This document shows, piece by piece, positions 36,183 to 47,160 of a DNA stretch of 64,000 nt; within the stretch, counting starts at the first letter, position 1; every line of letters begins with the position of its first letter. The notes beneath the pieces are model-generated. The model saw only the letters and a list, made by a program, of their open reading frames with translations, did no database searches and was not told where the DNA came from. The translations under genes and the position numbers were made by a program. The DNA is from Isoetes taiwanensis (lineage: Eukaryota; Streptophyta; Lycopodiopsida; Isoetales; Isoetaceae): NCBI GenBank assembly GCA_021234155.1, contig JAJEKV010000010.1, positions 12,296,359 through 12,360,358 of the forward strand. The letters run 5' to 3'.

Positions 36183-38870
36183 ATGCATAACAACTCAACC
36201 ACACAAGTGTATGTACAAACATCCATGGGGAATGCACTATTTGGCCACCGCCCCCTCTTTGCTAGGCCCAAAGATCCCCGAAGTGTCATGGCGGCGCTTT
36301 ATCACTTCCACCTCACAAGAACCCTTATGAGTAGGCCCCCTACAGAGGTTCAAATGCGATCGCAAAGATCTTCCTCTCAAAACTAGCATCATCTACAGAT
36401 GTAGCCAACCAACCAACTCCAAATGCAATTCAATTTTGGCCGAGGTTCATATATTGTACTACATACAAATATCGCAACAAGACACGCCCCTAACGGCTTC
36501 CTCCTCGCGATTCTCAACTCCTGCATAAAATCACACGCCCTCCTTAATAATTCACTCCACAAACGGATTGGTCAATGGATTCAGCCTCCTCTCGAGCCGC
36601 TGCTGATGACAATCACCTCGCAGCAAGGGATGAGGCCGCTGGCCCCATACCATTGTCACCGGCACAACAAAGACATTAGATAAATGAAGCATAATGAAAT
36701 GAAAGCAAAGCATCAAGGCGAAAGGCTACATCAAACAACATCAAACTCATCGTCCCCAATGTCAAACGATGAAATCAAGATAGGGATCGCCAGCCTCCCC
36801 GAGGGGGGGGCCGCACTCCACCGGCTAGCGTATAATGAATTCATCACCACCGCTTCCTCTCCAGATTTTTTCCTCCCTTATCCTCAAGACGCAAAGATCC
36901 CAAAAGCGCCTCCTTCTCCTTCCAACACGCCTATTGGGACCACTCCCGGGCCGGCTCCCAAATGACATGCGACATCCTTATAGCCGCAGTCTTTGCGGCT
37001 AGCATAATCCGCCAGTCGCTTGCACTGCTCCAACGAGGCATATGCAGAAGTTATTGGGCAAGACCCGTGAACTTGCCACCAACTTGCCTTGGCCCAAGCA
37101 AAGATGCATTTGATGGTGTGGAGAAGAGAGGCGGTCCTGAACCTGCCAGCATGATATGACACATAGTGCAAAGCTTTGGCCATGAGGTTTCGATTGTCAA
37201 GCACAATCAAGTGCTTGACCTCGCCAGCCCCATATAATGCATAGAGCTCCTTCCCAGCGTGCACCTGCTCCGCAGATACATTGTGCATATGAGCTTTAAA
37301 GTGCAACTTCCCAATGTCTTTCAAACAATATCCCACGAGGCCTTCGAAGCAATGCAATTTGCTTCCCCTCAAGGCTTTACACAGGATCATGGATCCTACG
37401 GATTTACACGTGTTCCATCCTAGGAAGTTCTTGATTCTGACATTCAAGCTGGACGGGGTCTTGGCATCTGACCGCATCACAGCTTGGATGTGCAAATGGT
37501 CAAGGTCTGGCCCTCTTTCCAATGCAACCACTCCTGCTTTGCAGTTCTCTTTCAGGAATACAATCATTCGATCGTACAATGCTTGCGGGACATCACATCC
37601 CCCAAACACTATCGTCACGGATGCATCTAACAACCCGGGCAAATCCACAGCCTCTTCTCCATGCCCGCCACCAATGTCAATCCCGACATGCTCCTCTATA
37701 AAGCTCGGAATCCTCCGACCTCTCCCACGTCCCCGTTTCCTAGCCCCCCCGGCGCCTTAACATTCACACGGGGGATTTATTCTTCTACAGTCTCATCCCA
37801 CATGGGTTCAGAGACGGATTGTGTGGACTCAAGGCGTGAATCTCACTTGCCTTGCACCTGGGCGCCCACCACTACCTCGTCTGCCTCCACCTCTACTACC
37901 CCTTCCCCTCCTTGCTCCATCCTTCCTACACAAATCGGGTGCCAATGCAACCTATCCTTTATCCTCAAACACATTGCTATTCCCCAGACATCGGCCATGA
38001 CCTCACCACCACATCTCTCACTTCCACATCTCTCGCCTTTGAACTCTCCATCCCCGTGGCTCAATTGTCCGGTCTTTGTATCCGTGCCTCGCATTCTCAA
38101 CCACTACATCCCGCGGTGGCTCGGCTGCAGCAAACGTGAATCGGGAGCAGCCCTTCGCCCGGCTTCCCTTCCTCGCCTCCCCCCCATAACTCGTGTGGAC
38201 ACCCAACATCAAGGGAATGGAATACGGCCCGCCACCTCCGCCTCTCGCAGCAACACCTTCAGGGGAGCGGTTATCCAACAAAAGCCTACACTCGGGCCAT
38301 CCCCGTACACCTTCACTTTCAAAGCGTGCATCTCTTCTCATCCATCCTGCGACGCCGGCAGGCCTATGCCCCCTCGCCCACCTCCACACACACACAAAGA
38401 ATTCAAAGCTCCTGCGATGCCTTCTCCCGCCCGTCCTATCGAAAGCGACCACTCTTACTCGCCCTCGACCCAACCTGCACACACACACAGGAATTCTAAG
38501 AAGGTCAACCAGGCTCACCAACATCCTCCATCGTCCTCCAAGCTCCTGCAATCGACTCAACCAGCCGGAATCCTTCAGCGTTGCTGCTGCTGTCAGAGGA
38601 GAAAGCAGACTGCTTCGTCTGCAACAAACCGATGCGTTGGCCTCCCTCTCCTAGACGGCGCCCTCTGGACACATACCACAGGGCAGGACAGCAATTGGCT
38701 CGTGCCTTCCAAATTTGGCTTTCTGCAATTGAGCCTTCGCAAAAAAGATCCATGCAAAAAGGGAGTTCCAAAGCACCCAAAATAGCAAAAACCACTCAAG
38801 CTCCTCCCACATGGCAAATTATACCATTTTTTATACAATACCATACCGAAATCATAGTCCTAACCACTGC
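36183..38870 (-). mobile_element. Replitron-like HUH transposon, copy 2 (inverted)
   Basis: This is the reverse complement of copy 1 from TTGTTATGCAT (36193-36183) to the start of the shared part near 38345, and it extends about 0.5 kb further 5'. That extra part holds a candidate exon (MDLFCEGSIAESQIWKARAN...ESIAGAWRTMEDV) ending at GTGAGC, and an intron ending TGTGTGTGCAG (about 38524-38487). The 5' end is somewhere around 38800-38990. A TATA-like ATGGTATAATTTG lies near 38820. Translated identity to copy 1 is above 90% over the Rep domain, so the copies are recent compared with most repeats here. Confidence 0.7.
36884..37648 (-). pseudogene. HUH (Rep, Y1) transposase, copy 2, frameshifted
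   Basis: The Rep domain is complete and very like copy 1: TIVFGGCDV, the HUH pair in DLDHLHIQAVM, and the single Tyr in GLVGYCLKDIGKLHF. The frame is open upstream through RGRGRGRRIPSFIEEHVGID to a G-run near 37745 (CCGGGGGGG), where it shifts. N-terminal sequence continues in other frames to about 38560 (WPECRLLLDN, RDVVVENARHGYKDR). At the 3' side it diverges from copy 1 after HTIKC (KCIFAWAKASW versus KCVLQTGKFRL) through small indels. All catalytic residues remain, but the frame is not continuous. Confidence 0.7.
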
Positions 38871-38879
38871 CTGAAAACC

Positions 38880-40920
38880 CTCCCCCAACCCAAAACGAAT
38901 TAGGCAAAGTATATAGAGTAAATATAGAGTGACAGCCCAGTATAGAGCTTTAGAGGATCTACCTACACCAAGCTATTGAAATAAAAAGGGTATCAAGCAG
39001 CAAAGATGCAACATTTCAACGTCTCTCTTAACCTGCCCAATCATTTATCCCACAACAAACCAGCACATCCACCAACTCAAACAGAGTCTTTTAGTTGTAG
39101 AATCTTACCTTCTGATTCTGTAAATTTGACGACCATTGGAGCCAGCATAGTTCCATATCAACTCATATAGAGCAGAAAATCCGTCGTGTTCTTGTGGAAT
39201 CCGGCTACGCCTTATTAAATTAACGCAAGTGCCTATTCATTCGATTTTTTTTTTTGCTTCAATCTGGAGCTTTCTTTTGGAATATTTCACACTGTTACAT
39301 CGTTTCATTCTGGCCATTCATTGAAAAAATATTCCAGCAAATATCCCATATCCTTGAAGCCTGACCACAGAGAGGAAAAGAAGATGGGAGTGAAAAGGGA
39401 CTTTGCACGTCACTCTAAGATTTCAGGTGCATGGTCACAGGGTCAATGATGCAGTCAATGAGGTGCAAATGAAATCAGAATGCAGAATGCTCACAATTTG
39501 TGTGCCAAATATGAAGCAATCTGCCCTTTCTCATTGTAACACAAAACAGATAGCTTGCAATAACAATATACTTGCCAATCAACATCACAGGACATGACTA
39601 AACTTTTTCAAACTTGCCAACAATCAAGTGGCTCCCAAATTCAGTTGGAAGCCATATGGCTCCCAAATTCAGTTGGAAGCCATAATAAAAGATATGAAAT
39701 AAGATGCTTGCAAGACATACGCCATCCAGATGGCTCACTGCACCAAACCACAACCTGCAAGCACATGCAATCACATGGCAACTCACAAAAAGAATACAAC
39801 AGCCTTCAGATGGCTGAAACATGCCTGCAGATGACTTCAACCTGCCACAGACCGAACTGACCTATTACAACAGCATATGAAACTGTCATAACAACAAAGA
39901 AGATTGCAAAAGCACAGGAGATGAAGCATAGGGATTTGAACCCCACCAAAATTTATTGGTCACAGTATGCTTTACCTGGCATAATGCAACACTCCAAAGG
40001 GCCTTCCATTATGCCAGGGGAACTAATCCTAGGTGCGTGTTCAATCAAACATATAGAAATGCAATTTTTTCTCATTATCATGTTTTTCCCCCCTTTTTTT
40101 TAATTTCTACAGTGTTAGAATATATGTTTAGTGCAGTTAATACATATGCATCTACAAAGAACCAAAAACAAGAACCTATTTAAGAAACATGCATATGCAT
40201 CAACTAGCCCATTAAAGAGCGATCCTCAACCTGCACTTTGACACATATTAGCTCTTTCTCTAGTCTCTTCTTATGAAATTATTCTTTCTTTTTGTCTATT
40301 CTATTGTTTTTCTCTCTATTCTAACATTTGGGTTATTCCAGATCAACTAGTCATGGAACATTTCATTATCAGAGCAACGCAACTACACATGCTACCCTTC
40401 TGTGCCCCCCTCTTCTCATAACTGCTTAATTAGTCAGGAGGTTCATGGTGCATCCAGGTCCAGCCTGAACGTGGTAAGCTCCCCAAAGGTTGCTTCCTAG
40501 TTGCTGCTTCAAAAGACATTGATCTAGGATTGCCATTCTGGGTGACCCCCACACTCTCACATCTGGGTGCCTAGTCATTGTACAAGATACCAAGATCTAA
40601 CCAAAAAAGACAAAATGAGTGACAATTTGCATATATGTTTCTGGGGTCGAAGTTCCTCTTTATATGCAAGTAACAAAAGGTTGTCCCAAATCTGAACTTC
40701 TGACATAACAGTAACATGATGGCCACATGATTTACTTTACATACAGTGTGAATTCAGTCTGAACTTAGGTTCATTGAAAAGGCCTCCAAGGCAACGTTGT
40801 GAATTCAGTCCCAACTAGGTTCGTTAAAAAAGGCCTCCAAGGAAACATTGTCACGGTATTGAAGTTGCAGGAAGAAGTGACACAGAAGCGAGAATTCTGA
40901 GTACCCAGAAATCAAAATTG
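38880..40920. other. Intergenic region with two short tandem duplications
   Basis: No gene recognised. A 27-bp duplication (TGGCTCCCAAATTCAGTTGG...) is at about 39629-39683, and a 51-bp duplication (TGTGAATTCAGTC...GGCCTCCAAGG) is at 40747-40848. This is the 3' flank of SKIP35 (minus strand) and may hold its terminator. Confidence 0.6.
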
Positions 40921-40924
40921 ATAA

Positions 40925-43089
40925 TCATGTTTTGAACAGATCTAACTGTAGGTCGGATTTGGATATCAGGAAGGATGGGAACCTAGAGGCTAAAATCTTC
41001 AGCAGATCTTGTTTATTCAGCTTGAGGAGTACACTCTCACTTCTGCCTACTTTTCCTGCAGTAAGTTTTACTGCTGCCTCTACCAACTGTCCTCTAAGCA
41101 ATTGGGATAAGATGGCACCTTTTGCTGCAGTACACTCCTTATAAAGTGATACATATGATATTGCAACCTGCAACTGCATAGGAAGCTCATCCAAACGAAG
41201 TGGTGAATTGCCTCTTTTAAGAACTCTCATCACATTTACATGGTGCATATCACCCAGTATCCGACCTCTTACAAAAGCTTCTTCTGACCATTCTTGAAAA
41301 AGAAAGGCCTTTAACTCAAGGGGGATGCTTTCATCATCCGATTTTGAGATTGTATCGGCTAGTCTGTAGGTTGCTTCCACATTGTTTAAGAAATCAGACT
41401 GCAGCAGAAAGGATATACCAGCTAATGATCCACCACTCCTCTCGCCAGCAGCTTTTATTACTTCTATGCCAAGTGCCTGCAACACATATCTGGGTACACG
41501 GGCTAACAAGTACTCAGCAGTATCAAGTTGGCAGCTTGCTGCAGCAGCAGTTAATGCGAGACATAACTCCATATCTTTGCAACCACGTTCCACAAACCAC
41601 TGCACAATTGGCAGCGATCCCCTTTCAGAAGCTCTCATGAGCGGTCCCAAAAAAGCTTCTGCGCCACCCTCATCAACCAGACATTCCATGGTGCTCAATT
41701 TGGAGTAGTGAGATGCAAACCCCAAAGCCAAATCAGCATCCAACTCAATATTACTCCGTCTTCCAATCTACAAAATGTCATTGAATTTTGTCGAAGAATA
41801 GCTATAAGGGCAGCACATGGGGGCAAGTGACCTTGAGATGACATGACATAGAATACTAAACTATCATGCCCAGCCTCGGTTTCATGTCATCTGATGCAAG
41901 ATAATTTCCCTTGAAAATTAAAAGCTGACATTAAGTCATACCTGTAAAAGGATGCGCACGAGTTCTGTGCTCCCGAAGCGGGCAGCTTCTAAGAAACATT
42001 GATTCACATTGTCTGCTCCGGCTTCAATAAGCAACTCAAGAAGCCCTCGCATGGCAGTGGCTGCAACGCTGGTAGCCCATCCAGGATCAATGGCATTCGA
42101 GAAAAGAGTGAGTGGGAAACAAGCAGCATCAAATGCTTCAGTCATATCTTTTACTGTCAAGTTGTTTCCAGCAAGATATAAGAACTTCCTGAATGCCTTC
42201 AACTGCAACCGTAATGCCATAATTGATCCCTCCAGGACATGGCTGCTTCCCTCGCCTTTCGCAGAGTGTGAACCTATGCACTTTAAAGCCCAATCTGTAA
42301 ACCTCTGGACCTTTGATGCAGCATCAGCTTTCATCTCTTCGTCTTCATTGCTTTCTTTAAGCCTTTCTCTGAGCCTATGAAACATAGTAAATGTTTAACA
42401 AAAACTCTAGGCCATTTCTGTAACCTCATTTTCAGATTAATGAGCTTGCATTTCAGATGGCAAACAGAAACTCTACCTAAAATAATGCGGAAAGTACATC
42501 TATCCAAGGCCTGAGTTTCTCCAACAGATGCATCCTCCTGAGACGTATGAAATCCATAGTATGCAAATAAAACCCTAACGCAGATCTGAGATAAATCAAA
42601 ATAAATCATGCCGAGTCTTCAACCCATAGGCCGGTACCTTTGAGCCATGACAGTGACGGTATCGGCCAAACCCATAGAATGACTCCTACATGCAGATACG
42701 CAGGATACCAGAAAAGAAGTTCTCAAGGTTGCCCTAGTAAAATCATGTGCCCCTGCCCGAATAAGGTTTTCAATTAAATTCACAGCCCTATTGAGCTCTT
42801 CCTCGCTGCTCAAAAACCACAAAGAATCAAGGGCAACACATAGACCATCGTTTAGTCTGTGCCCATCTGCCAAACCAATCAAATCTTCTGCCCCATCCCA
42901 ATCATGTAAGCTAACGGCATTCTGAAACTTTCTACCAATATCATTCTTGTCATCCTCTTTAACTGTTGCAGATCCTCGAAGGGATGGTATTTTTTTCAAA
43001 TGGGGTTCTCGTTTATTGCCATCGCGCTTCTTCATTTCGACCTCAAATTCGTCAGAAGAAGAAGAAGTCGATTTGGCTATGGCGTCCAT
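40925..43089 (-). CDS. SKIP35: SKIP35-like ankyrin-repeat protein, intact, three exons
   Basis: Exon 1 43089-42638 (452 nt), exon 2 42374-41942 (433 nt) and exon 3 41767-40925 (843 nt) join in phase to 575 codons plus stop. Introns are GTACCG...CATAG and GTATGA...TGTAG. The start MDAIAKSTSSSSDEFEVEMK is the first ATG of the frame. The protein matches Arabidopsis SKIP35 as I remember it along nearly its whole length: LCVALDSLWFLSSEEELN, GAHDFTRATLRTSFLVSC, DTVTVMAQRLRERLKE, AFDAACFPLTLFSN, GADNVNQCFLEAARFGSTEL, DLALGFASHYSKL, RGCKDMELCLALTAA and KAAGERSGGSLAG. SKIP35 was found as a partner of the SKP1-like ASK adaptor, so it may act in SCF ubiquitin ligases. Ankyrin-like helical repeats fill the C-terminal two thirds. 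A MITE sits 150 bp upstream of the ATG. Confidence 0.95.
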
Positions 43090-43238
43090 GGATCGGATAC
43101 GAAGGCATTAGCGCCTCCGACCGAAATCTGAGCATGCTCTCGTTTATTTTCCAAAAAATGGAACAGATGCGTCGCTTGGCGTCCACGTGGCGGCTCCTGG
43201 TTTGCAAGAAACTTTTTTTGTGATAGTTATTTATAATT

Positions 43239-43694
43239 GGGAAAAACTCTGAAATACCCTTATGTTTTGCCAAAATTAACGAAACGCCCCTAGTTTTGGG
43301 GGTATTTTTATGGAAATGATCATAACTTTTTTGTGATGATCCAAATGAGAATGAGCCTTTTAGAGCTATTGTAAAGGAGAATGAGATATTTCCATCAAAG
43401 TTAACATCTCCTGAATCGGATTTCGAAATCTCAAGTTATGCTATTTTTAATACACAAGAAAATTGTAGAAATTTCAGAGGGATTTACGAGACCATAACTT
43501 GAGATTTCGGAATCCGATTCAGGAGATGTTAACTTTGATGGAAATATCTCATCCTCCTTTACAATAGCTCTGAAAGGCTCATTCTCATTTGGATCATCAC
43601 AAAAACGTTATGACCATTTCCATAAAAATACCCCCAAAACTAGGGGCGTTTTGTTAATTTTAGCAAAACATAAGGGTATTTCAGAGTTTTTCCC
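43239..43694. mobile_element. Foldback MITE, 456 bp, with 9-bp target duplication (Mutator-like size)
   Basis: The left end GGGAAAAACTCTGAAATACC and its exact complement at the right end bound two arms of about 200 bp (43239-43440 and 43491-43694) around a loop of about 50 bp. TTTATAATT flanks both sides (43230-43238 and 43695-43703), a perfect 9-bp target-site duplication. There is no coding capacity. A 9-bp duplication and long inverted arms fit non-autonomous Mutator-like (MULE) elements. The arms differ by few bases (for example AATGATCATAACTT versus AACGTTATGACCATT), so the insertion is fairly young. Confidence 0.92.
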
Positions 43695-44239
43695 TTTATA
43701 ATTCAATAAAAAGATATCTTGGTACAAACTTATTCAATTGCCAAAAATTGCTTTGTTATTTCGATGGCAAGGTCATGTGCCATTCCAATGCATTGTTCAT
43801 ATTAATGGTACTTTGGACACTCTAAAGGGTGGTTTACATGTAGGTTCATCTTCACCCGATGGCCGGCTAGCTTTGTTTTTCCCTTTTTTAGAAGTGCATT
43901 ACGATTCTTGATGGCCGCAAAAAAGGGCGAAGCATTTTCCACGATGATATTGACGATGACTCTAGATGTAAATCGTCAGTGTCCATCTAATAGCCAACAG
44001 TCCCTGACACATATAAATGCTTTTCTTCTTCTTTTGTGTTAGCACTATATTCCACGCTTCGACATTCCTGGGGTACTAGATGTGTGTCTTCAATTGCTGA
44101 ATCGACAGCACTCACTATGATTTTCTCCGTACAAATTGATTTATTATTGACTGCCTAGTATTATTATTACTACAGAGATTTTTCCCTTGAAAATCTTTCG
44201 AGGTAAAGTTTCTTAATCTTAATAGTAATGGTCGTATAG

Positions 44240-44920
44240 CTGATTGTATGGGTCCCATGGCCTGTTATCAGATAACCTCTCAAGCCCTAAGTACTCTAAT
44301 TTTAAAGGAAGGGGAACTCGTGGAGGAAATGGAAGAGGAGCAGATAAAAGAAAAAACGCAAGTGTAAATTTCACACAAGAGGTATCAAATGAACAAGAAG
44401 AAGGATCTGCTGACGTAAAATTCAGACATTATCTATTTCTAAAAACGATGATCGTCTAATCTTAGATAGTGGAGCTGAGAGATTAGTGACACGGTCATTT
44501 GAAATGCTGAAAGAATGCAACAGATGAAGATCGGACATGTGCATGCTGGAATGCAAAGGATTGAAGATATAGGCATACTTGCATTGTATGACCTAAATGG
44601 CAAAATATGTTTTTTGTGTTTCTACTTTAGTAAAAATTTTAATTTCATTTAGGAGCTAGAGTCCTTTCTACAAAATTCAATCGTAAGGTGTTTGTCGGCA
44701 ATGAATTAAAGCTCATCGAAAAACATGTTGAGAATTTGATTTGCTTGAGCAGTAAATGTTTGTCAACTATTATTAACCAGCAAAATTGACCTTGTTGTTA
44801 TTGATGCAGAAAGTCTTAAGGGGGGGAGTACTCAAAAGAATATGCATGCAAGAAAGCAAGTGAAACTGCAGCAAATTATAATGATGACAATGGTGTTCAT
44901 GTTACAAAGAATACTATGGA
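44240..44920 (+). pseudogene. Copia gag/protease remnant
   Basis: The plus-strand frame from 44244 encodes a Gly/Arg-rich stretch (FKGRGTRGGNGRGADKRKN) like the tail of a Copia gag. A shifted frame near 44448-44510 gives DDRLILDSGAERLVTRSFEM, where DSGA matches the aspartic protease motif (D[ST]GA). Later fragments (NKVFVGNELKLIEKHV) resemble the pre-integrase region. Multiple stops. It is probably the 5' part of the element whose RT remnant lies at 46680-47150. Confidence 0.65.
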
Positions 44921-45104
44921 TGTTTTTAGCAGTAAATGTTTGTCAACTATTATTAACCAGCAAAAGTGACCTTGTTGTTATTGATGCAGAAAGTCTTAAG
45001 GGAGGAAGTACTCAAAAGAATATGCATGCAAGCAAGCAAGTGAAACTGCCGTAAATTATAATGATGACAATGGTGTTCATGTTACAAAGAATACTATGGA
45101 TGGA
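44751..45104. repeat. 180-bp tandem duplication within Copia remnant
   Basis: AGTAAATGTTTGTCAACTAT starts at 44751 and 44931. The two units are more than 95% alike and share GTACTCAAAAGAATATGCAT. Confidence 0.92.
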
Positions 45105-45402
45105 CGACAAACTTTACTAAAACTCCAAGCCAAAAGCCAGGTACAAATGTAGAGGCGAGAATAAAATCTCAGAGGATAATCATGATCCACTAAGTAGGAC
45201 CACCAACCTATGCATAGGACAACACACTCAAATGGAACTCAAATATCAACTGTCGCTTGGCAGGAGCAAGCGAAGAGCAATGATAGGCCTTAGCAATTCT
45301 AGCTTGTGCGTCCTGGAGAACAACAGCAGGAGGAATATCCAAACCCTAAAAGATACACAATCTCCTGCCCTTCCAGATGGACCACAACAACCATCCTGAT
45401 GC

Positions 45403-45998
45403 TTAATGAAATGCTTGGCTCTGCAATTTATTCCAAGTATCCAGATAAATAGTCAGGAGCACTTGTTGACTTGTCAATGTCACGTGAAAAAGAGAAAGCA
45501 GCCAAGACCAAACAGGCTGGAGATGATCACATAAAAAGAAACAATGCTCAATAGTCTTGTCCCTTTGCTTGCACAGTGGGCAGAATGCTGACACTTGAGG
45601 GTCGAATCTGTGGACAAGCACATTCACACGAGAGCATCTGTGAAGAATCTGCCACCAAAACACACCTTAGGATGAAGTCGTTTATCCCAAGCCCAAGTCC
45701 ACATACGCCTCCAATTAGGAGGTGGGAGTTGAAGGGACCACTTAGTGGATGGCGAAAGGATATCACCATTGACAAGCAGCCTATACATAGAGTTCACAAG
45801 CCTATACTCGTGAACACTCTGGTGGGAAATCCACATGCAACCTTCAATAGCCTCTGAAGCAACCAGTGGCATAGTACTAGCAACCTTTTGCCAAATAGGT
45901 CTGTCCCATCGAGACAATAAGAATTTTGTTTGAAAGATTTGCCATGCCGCTAACTGGCAAGAATCATACCATGCCGCCGCTGTCAAGATTCTTACCAA
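45403..45998 (-). pseudogene. LINE zf-RVT (C-terminal zinc-binding) remnant
   Basis: Two overlapping minus frames. 45998-45624 has WYDSCQLAAWQIFQTKFLLS, SPSTKWSLQLPPPNWRRMWT and the start of the P-KV-F block (HPKVCF). 45663-45403 has FWWQILHRCSRVNVLVHRFD and SAFCPLCKQRDKTIEHCFFL, with the CPLC...EH.F..C zinc pattern. This is the reverse-transcriptase zinc-binding domain common at the end of plant L1-type LINE ORF2. It is a different LINE type from the array at 48-62 kb, which lacks this domain. It sits inside the Copia remnant in the opposite orientation. Confidence 0.75.
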
Positions 45999-46281
45999 CC
46001 TCCAACGCTATTGAGTTGATGGATGAACTGAGGCGCAAAGTGGAAAGTTATTTTCCATGGGTATCCACCAACAAGAAGCAGTCAAGTGATGACATGCAAC
46101 AAGATCAATATGAAATAAGGTCTGTACTGTCTCGCAAGACTCCAGCAAGGCTTTCAAAAAAGGGGAAGCAGGAAAAGGGCATAGCTAATAAAAGAGACTC
46201 CAAAGAAAAAGAGGTTTTAACGAAGCCTTCCCAAAAGGAATACAATGTGCAAGCGACTACTTCACCAACTGCACTCCAGGT
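45970..46281 (+). CDS. Exon-like fragment of unknown gene
   Basis: The plus-strand frame starts MPPLSRFLPTSNAIELMDEL and ends STSP..TALQ at a strong donor (CTCCAG/GTGAGTC). It is lysine-rich in the middle (SRKTPARLSKKGKQEKGIAN). Composition and donor resemble a real first exon, but I do not recognise it and see no following exon. It may be a gene fragment picked up between transposons. Confidence 0.3.
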
Positions 46282-46649
46282 GAGTCAACCATATCCTTAC
46301 GGATCCTCCAAATGAACTTAGAAATCAGATCTTACTCTGCAGATGGATGTTGAGAATCTTGCAAATAGAACGTGAATTATACATTGAGCAACCAGCACCA
46401 ATTCAGGAAAGGACTGAAGTTTGAGTTGTCCCTGCTACAGTAAATCGTATACTAGTACATATAAGGATAAAGAGGATTGATGGTCAAATATTGAGGGATG
46501 AAGCTCGCATAGATCTAACTCAATATGGAAGGGAGATCATGGTAGAAGCAAATGCTTGGCAACTAATCCATGTAATCTTTACAATTCTGAAATAGATTAT
46601 AAAAGAAGTCCTAGATACCTTAATGGTATTAGAACCTAGTATACCTAAA

Positions 46650-47160
46650 ATTTTGAAAAGGCAATTAGATCGTCTGAGGCAATTAGGTTCAAAATGAGTG
46701 ATTTGGGTGAATTACATAAGTTTTTGAGTGTGGAAGTTAAACACGACGAGAAAAATAGAGTTTTAACTCTTTCACATGCCTCAACTATTGATGGTATGCT
46801 AGAAAGTTTGCATGCAACATTGTAATATGGTCAATACTCCTAGTTATACCAAACAATTGTGCAAGTTCAAGAGATGGAGAATATCCCTTACGGAGAACTA
46901 ATAGGGTGTTTATTGCGTGTAGCGAATAGCATAACGCCATGTATTAGCTATAACATTAATCTTCTTAGAAGTATCGTGATAATCTTGGTAAAAGTCATTG
47001 GCTGTCAGTCAAAAAGATCCTTAGGTATCGCACGGCACAAAGGAGGATGGGCCCCATGTTCTCTTGTGATTGCATGCATACTGTGATTTAAGATTTACTT
47101 GACCAAATTAAGATTGCATGCATACTGTGATGCAGATTGGGTAGGACTATGTGATTTTTT
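46650..47160 (+). pseudogene. Copia reverse transcriptase/RNase H remnant
   Basis: Frames at 46680-47150 give MSDLGELHKFLSVEVKHDEK (Copia: DLGE.HYFLGIEV), VLTLSHASTIDGMLESL, IPYGELIGCLLRVANSITPC (Copia: PYR..IGSLLYLA..TRPDI), and CDADWVG near 47128 (Copia RNase H: Y.DADWAG). Stops and indels throughout. The order and strand fit the gag/protease piece at 44240, so one Copia element was split by a deletion and later insertions. No LTRs were identified. Confidence 0.75.

Noticed and set aside
37314-38785. Plus-strand open frames of 148-374 codons over Replitron copy 2
   Set aside because: They are antisense shadows of the inverted transposase, again Pro/Ser-rich without domains.
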